DNA from: Nymphaea colorata
Lineage: Eukaryota; Streptophyta; Magnoliopsida; Nymphaeales; Nymphaeaceae
Assembly (NCBI RefSeq): GCF_008831285.2
Contig: NC_045140.1
Coordinates: 30,737,640-30,748,350 of the forward strand
Direction: 5' to 3'
Length of the DNA: 10,711 nucleotides
The first letter of the stretch is position 1; each line of letters opens with the position of its first letter. The translations under genes were made by a program, and so were the position numbers. Below, in pieces: positions 6,654 to 10,711 of this stretch. Under the pieces are notes generated by a model. It worked only from the letters and a program-made list of their open reading frames with translations. It was not told the origin of the DNA and ran no database searches.

Positions 6654-6708
6654 TGATTTTCGCGTTGGCCCTTTTTATGGGGGAGCCATCGCCCAAATCA
6701 CCTATAGG
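6654..6708 (-). mobile_element. 3' end of a further LTR (copy 3, truncated)
   Basis: The minus strand GTGATTTGGGCGATGGCTCC through CGCGAAAATCA matches the end of copy 2 (3491-3540) with few changes. Similarity stops near 6708, beyond which the sequence becomes GC-rich and unrelated. This LTR is therefore broken off, probably by the plus-strand element to its right. Confidence 0.55.
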
Positions 6709-6968
6709 TTAATGTTACAGGTCCGCCTAGGAGTTGGCCGAGGACTGCCGACGATGCCGCCGATGGCCGACCGGGTGACGAGACCAGCCAGCTACAAGGC
6801 CGGACGAGCGTCGGCCACGAGCGCCGAAGAGGGCCGAGCACGGCCGAAGGTGGCGCGAGCCAGCACACCGTCGCGAGGCTGCCGAGAGATGAGGGCGCCG
6901 AGCGCCCACGCCGAGCGGGGAAAGCACCCGCAACCACTGACCTTGCTTCCTTTTGTTGTGAGGCTAAC

Positions 6969-7532
6969 GTGTTTAGCAGGGCACGGGACCGGGACGCAAA
7001 GGAGGTTACCCGTGGAGAGGCCACGGCCGCGGTTGCCGATGACGACGCCAAGAGCCCGAACGCGCCAGCCATTGCGGAGGAGATCACGAGCGAGGGTGCT
7101 ACGCAGCCAAGGGAGGTTGAAGAGAGGACAGCCCCACACTCAGCCCGTGCACTTGATCCGAGAGAGGCTAGCCCGTCGATTGGAGGACTTCATGCCATAG
7201 CACTTGGACACGGTGAGGCCACTCTGCCCACCCAAGCCAAGCCAGACGTACTCGAGCGGAGTGGGCTGGACTTAGCACGCGGGGCTCAGCTTGCTGGACA
7301 CACCATGGAGACAGGGTGTTCTGGACAGAGACTGACGAGTTCCAGACTGTCAAACAGAGGACGCACGGACAGGACAGGAACAGGGGTCGTTCAGGCGTTC
7401 AGAACAGAGACAGAGCTGACAGACAGGACGGACAGCCACAGGACAGGCACAGAGGATGTCCTGGCGTCCGGAACAGAGACAGTCCAGGAAACTGAGACGG
7501 GCAGATACGAAGGCCGTCTAGACCGAGTCTAG
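6969..7532 (+). pseudogene. Uncharacterised acidic, repeat-bearing frame (about 187 codons)
   Basis: The frame is open upstream of 6969 without an ATG; 6969 itself is GTG, so no start is assured. The first half is rich in Ala, Glu, Arg and Pro and looks disordered. The last third (about residues 135-180) holds two 23-residue tandem units rich in Thr, Glu and Arg, produced by an exact 69-bp period at DNA level. No known domain is recognised. Because the repeat period is a multiple of three and both units stay open, it may once have been translated as a gag-like or linker region. GC richness alone could also explain the open frame. Confidence 0.25.
7371..7508 (+). repeat. 69-bp tandem repeat, two imperfect units
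   Basis: Unit 1 (7371-7439) opens AGGACAGGAACAGGGG and unit 2 (7440-7508) opens AGGACAGGCACAGAGG. GAACAGAGACAG recurs at 7402 and 7471, again 69 apart. A weaker third relative may precede them (about 7302-7370). The GACAG/ACAGG words make the whole stretch locally repetitive. Confidence 0.75.
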
Positions 7533-7675
7533 ACGGAGTGGGTTAGGACCCAGGCGAGGCACCGAGGCAGCACCCAGGAGCGGAAGAGAGACCCGAGTTG
7601 GAGTCTTGTTGGTAGGCCGTCTCGGCCGTACCGATTCACTTTGTACATGTTTTATTTCAGCTTTTGCTCTTGTAC

Positions 7676-7698
7676 CGGGACGGTTCAGGGGCGTCCCG
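7676..7698 (+). repeat. 7-bp inverted repeat in presumed U3 of copy 4
   Basis: CGGGACG (7676-7682) and CGTCCCG (7692-7698) are exact inverted repeats with a 9-base loop, just upstream of the TATA box palindrome. Confidence 0.6.
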
Positions 7699-7700
7699 AG

Positions 7701-7726
7701 TCACTTAGCCTTTATAAGCTAAGTGA
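7701..7726 (+). promoter_or_regulatory. TATA box inside a perfect 9-bp palindrome, copy 4
   Basis: TCACTTAGC (7701-7709) and GCTAAGTGA (7718-7726) are perfect inverted repeats flanking CTTTATAA, which with the next bases forms TTTATAAGCT, the TATA element. Transcription would start near 7745-7755, before the CT-rich leader. Copy 2 has a TATA box but not these arms. The symmetry could form a dimeric factor site or simply a chance palindrome. Confidence 0.55.
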
Positions 7727-8144
7727 TGGAACTTTTACCCTAAGTTTTTTGACATAATAGAATTGGGTTTTCTTCTCTCTCGTGTGAGAGCTTGTCACCA
7801 TGGGCGGCTGCCATGCTTGCCCTCCCAAAACCTGCAACTCCCTTCATCTCTGAGAAGCCTTAGGCCGGAGAAGACGCCGGAGTGCGGTCGGAAAGACGAG
7901 CAACCAGAGGGCTGGCGCCGGAGGCCAGCACCGGACGCTCGGCTGCGAGTTCTTCCTCTCCCATTTGCTGAAAACGGAGGTTCTGTGAAGCCCCAGGCCG
8001 GAACCGTGGAGAAGACGATCGGAGTGCTGGTAGCTCGACCACGGAGCTGCTGTGAGGCTGCGTTCGTCAAGGGAGAGCAGCGGATGTGGCTGCGCTGGTT
8101 TCAGCAACGCCTTCCCTGCTGAAAACGACATCCGGCGGTCTTCA

Positions 8145-8154
8145 AGAGGTAAGC
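8145..8154 (+). promoter_or_regulatory. Candidate 5' splice donor, copy 4
   Basis: AAGAG|GTAAGCC has its intron start at 8149. It matches the first donor of copies 1 and 2 in both sequence and distance class from the TATA box (about 430 bases). Confidence 0.4.
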
Positions 8155-8514
8155 CTTGATCTCCGACGGCTTCCTCTCGTTGTCCGTTCGTTCCAGAAGG
8201 TGGCTCTAACGCTGCTGACGCCGGAGGTGCTTCTAACTCGTTTGGAATCCACCGAAGGTAGCTCGGGCGATTGTCGCTGGATTGAAGAGTCGTTCGATCG
8301 GTTTTAACGACTGTGAGCAGCGCATTCGGGCGGAATCCTTCCGTTCGTCTAACACTGTGAGCAGGGATTCAAATCGATGGGAGACTAAGCGATTTCTGTA
8401 GCATGTGTTTACTCTTGCTTCTGTAATGTTATTGCTGCGAGAAATCGAGGAGAAACACAAAGGAATCGGAAGGAAAACGAAAAACGGAATAGCCTTCAAC
8501 CGGTTTCTGTAAAA

Positions 8515-8880
8515 CAGTCCCTGAACCCTGATAAAACGCGAATCTGAAGAAATACAGAGGGGGTTTTGATGATCCGACGCTTCTGTGACTTTCCCCTCAT
8601 CAATACGAAACCAATGAACCCGGAATGAGCCAAATCCGACAAGAAATGAGGGAGATATCGCAGTTTGAATAGCCTGGACTGTTTCCCCCAATTTTGCCGC
8701 CGACCAGTCCCTGGAAACCTGCAAATCTGAAGAAAATGGTGTACAATCTCGACGATCGGCCACTGTGGTTGCCTTCCTAACTTCCTTACGCACATTTCAA
8801 GCTAAGGAGGCCCAAAATCCGACGTCGGATGACTGAGATATGATCGACGGCCTGAATCTGAAAAAGAACGGCGGTGGAAG
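8515..8880 (+). repeat. Imperfect tandem duplication, period about 183-190 bp, copy 4
   Basis: CAGTCCCTG recurs at 8515 and 8705, AATCTGAAGAAA at 8541 and 8724, AATCCGAC ending at 8640 and 8823, and GAGATAT at 8652 and 8835, all in order. The two units are strongly diverged between these anchors. Confidence 0.6.
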
Positions 8881-9276
8881 TCTGTAATCTCCGCCCGAAC
8901 GGCGGCAGCGCCCCCATCTTCACTAGAATTTGGGGAAAACCACCAAATCCGGTGATCTGACTATCCTCCTTCGTTCTAATCTGTTGTTCTTGCTCTATTC
9001 CTGATATCTAATGCTTGGATTAACGTTTTGATTGAGAATGATCACCCGGAGAATCGATTGAAGCTCTGGAATCCTTCCCGCACCCGCCTGAGTGGATGAA
9101 CACTGCTGCAGCGTCGCGTGCCTTCCAGGAGCTATCACCTGAGAGCGAATCTGAGCCGGGCCTCTTGGGAGTTCCTTCCTTGGTGTCTTAGGAGTCTCCC
9201 GGTGAAATCTGGCATTCATTGGACGAAGGAAATGACTGGAACGAAGATCTGAAGCCGAAGCTGTCTGAACCATTTC

Positions 9277-9700
9277 CTGTCGTCCTGAACAGAGCTCCAC
9301 CTTGCGGCGTCCAGCTCCAAAACTGCTCAACGTCTTGCCCAAGGAGGTCTTGTTTGGGCCCAATCTTCTGGGCGTCCAAACCTTGGTGTGTCAGCTCCCT
9401 TCAAACCAAATTTCAGGATTTTTGGGTGTCTGGATCAACGGGAATGAATTTTTGAAGACGGACTACTCTGGAACTCGCCTGCGTTCTGTTCTGTTCCTGA
9501 ACAGAGCCTGTTGACTGTGACAGTTCGGCGCCTTCAGCCTTCAACGACTTGACCTTAGAGGGCTCCGATTGCAGTGATTTTTGGAGCGTCCCTTCATAAT
9601 CATCAGAGGCAGCTACCCACCAAATTTCAGCCCAATCCGAGCTGTGGATGATTTTTAATGATTTTTGGAAGATCGGCAAAGCCTGAGAATCCAGAACCTT
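9277..9700 (+). repeat. Imperfect tandem duplication, period about 212-214 bp, copy 4
   Basis: TCCTGAACAGAGC recurs at 9283 and 9495, a TGG(G/A)GCGTCC word near 9369 and 9583, and ACCAAATTTCAG at 9405 and 9619, followed in both units by GGAT- and ATTTTTG-rich sequence. This shows an old duplication of a 0.2-kb module, similar in size to the one at 8515. Confidence 0.65.
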
Positions 9701-10475
9701 CACCAGAGAACCAGGGAGCTTGAGCTGTCCAGGACAGCGCGCGTGCTTCGGCGTCAATCGAAGCTTGCCTCACCCCTTCATCGTCTAGCTCCAGGGGTTT
9801 AATCCTCAATCTGGTGACGCCTCTCCACCTTCGAAATACTGCTCTTAATCTTTGCCTTTGTCAGTGATTTGCTCGCCCTTGTTTGAAGTGCATTGTAGCC
9901 CAACGGTGGAAGGTGTTGCGGACAGCAGGGCCTAATCGATTGCAGCTACACCTGTTAGGAGACATAGCTTACGCCGGGCTAAGCGGCGCTTGCATCCCCC
10001 TAAACTCAACAACGAACAGGGGTAAAATGTTCTCACGGTGAAGTCTCCTAACGATGCTTGGAAATACTCCGTTTCCTTGCTAATTTCGACAGTAACCTTC
10101 TCTATTCATTTTCTGGAGTGTATTGCTGAGAAGGAGGAGCAGTCCAACAACCGTGTGCTGAGCTGATCCCGGGAGAAGAAGGGTGTACGCTGTCACCTTG
10201 TCAGCGCTAGCTTCCCCCTACTTCATCACAGCACTAGGGGTTCCATCATTTCCAGCTAAGTGCAATCCCTTCTCCCGTTTTAAGTTGCTGAATTACAAAA
10301 CAGTAACTATGCTGTCTACGTCTTGAGCAAGGAGGAGAGACCAACTTGAACGGGCGCCTCGCTTGCGAAGACCGACGTGCTGATTACCAAGGGGCTTTGG
10401 CCTTTGCCCTTGGTCGCTTGCTGAACTAGCTTCAGCCAGGTAGGCACCCGAATCACCCTATAGATTCGAGGGCGG

Positions 10476-10493
10476 GTGCACTTGTTTTCAGCC
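10476..10493 (+). promoter_or_regulatory. Candidate 3' splice acceptor, copy 4
   Basis: CTTGTTTTCAG|CC (AG at 10490-10491) parallels the acceptor-like site at 2200-2201 in copy 1, and the sequences after both are alignable. With the donor at 8149 it would remove about 2.3 kb of leader. Confidence 0.35.
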
Positions 10494-10711
10494 TTGCCTC
10501 CGGGCGTGTAGTGCTTGGGTTACCTCCAAAGCTCGTTAGCTAAGGACACGAACCCGGACTACGGACCTTCCTAGGGTGCATGGTGATGGTTTGCACGTCC
10601 TAAGGATTGTATGCGTGGTTTGATGAATGTGTTGAATGCTGGAATGAGTGAGGAATGAGTTCATGTTGTACGCTACGCTTGTAAGGCCTCGAACCCACAT
10701 TGTTGTAATAG

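Larger units (their letters stand above)
6709..7598 (+). mobile_element. GC-rich internal region upstream of LTR copy 4
   Basis: This stretch is much richer in G and C than its surroundings and stays open in several frames, so frame length proves little here. It ends in a purine run (AGGAGCGGAAGAGAGA, 7576-7591) followed by CCCGAGT and the TG of the next LTR. The same arrangement (purines, CCCGGTT, TG) precedes copy 2. This suggests the 3' part of an internal region leading into a 3' LTR. No polymerase, integrase or protease motif is seen. Confidence 0.4.
7599..10711 (+). mobile_element. Long LTR, copy 4, over 3.1 kb (3' end beyond window)
   Basis: It begins TGGAGTC after a purine run and has a TATA box at 7713-7720, then a CT-rich leader ending CTCTCGTGTGAGAG (7776-7789), as in copies 1 and 2. 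A GAG|GTAAGC donor lies at 8149. Near the window end, the block from TTTTCAGCC (10485) through CTAAGGACACGAAC, GTGGTTTG (10615) and TACGCTTGTAAGGCCTCG follows copy 1 from 2195 to about 2395 in order. The middle (8300-10400) does not align by eye with copies 1 or 2 and holds its own internal duplications. No coding region there is credible. It is a distant family member, possibly a different subfamily. Confidence 0.5.

Noticed and set aside
7040-7196. Arg-rich stretch resembling the linker between gag and pol of Ty3-type elements
   Set aside because: The likeness is only basic composition with an Arg-Leu-Glu ending; no zinc knuckle or protease follows.
6565-7200. A 211-codon plus-strand open frame
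   Set aside because: It crosses the junction between the minus-strand LTR end/internal region and the GC-rich plus-strand region, so it is a chimera of two unrelated pieces; its length reflects high GC.
8233-8793. A 186-codon minus-strand open frame within copy 4
   Set aside because: No domain or coding bias is visible, it lies antisense to the LTR, and it crosses into the diverged 183-190-bp repeat units.
1-10711. CRISPR array, bacterial operon or phage genes
   Set aside because: No regularly spaced repeats, ribosome-binding sites or compact gene order; the content is plant repeat DNA.

Overview
This window looks like land-plant nuclear DNA made almost wholly of repeats. The plant call rests on a fragment of nuclear 18S rRNA on the minus strand, whose 3' end has the land-plant form, and on the look of the rest: long LTR-retrotransposon pieces, GGTAAG splice-donor-like sites and purine-rich leaders. 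I see no intact host gene, no tRNA, no CRISPR array and nothing bacterial. The open reading frames are short and mostly incidental. The species cannot be named from what is here.

Layout. (1) 1-2659, plus strand: a long LTR-type repeat (copy 1), cut by the window start. (2) 2660-3111, minus strand: 18S 3' end plus the first part of ITS1, followed (in its own direction) by a run of 15 A, so it resembles a retroposed, polyadenylated pre-rRNA. (3) 3112-3211: exactly 100 N, a scaffold gap. (4) 3212-3490, minus strand: start of a degraded internal region. (5) 3491-6188, minus strand: a second LTR (copy 2, about 2.7 kb), alignable by eye with copy 1 over nearly its whole length, with a TATA box. (6) 6189-6653, minus strand: a short internal region of about 465 bp, related to item 4. 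(7) 6654-about 6708, minus strand: the last bases of another LTR. (8) About 6709-7598, plus strand: a GC-rich internal region with a 69-bp in-frame tandem repeat. (9) 7599-10711, plus strand: a third, more diverged LTR (copy 4, over 3.1 kb, cut by the window end), with a TATA box held in a perfect palindrome and blocks of imperfect internal duplication.

How it fits together. Copies 1, 2 and 4 appear to be distant relatives of one unusual family: very long LTRs, a short and probably non-autonomous internal region, and a transcribed leader with conserved GAG|GTAAGC-type donor sites, CCGGC-rich clusters and small conserved hairpins. On the minus strand, items 7-6-5-4 read LTR end, internal, LTR, internal, as a recombined tandem array would. 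The order across the N gap is not secure, because the two best-matching LTR copies face each other across it. All homology statements come from reading the sequence by eye; no alignment program or database was used.
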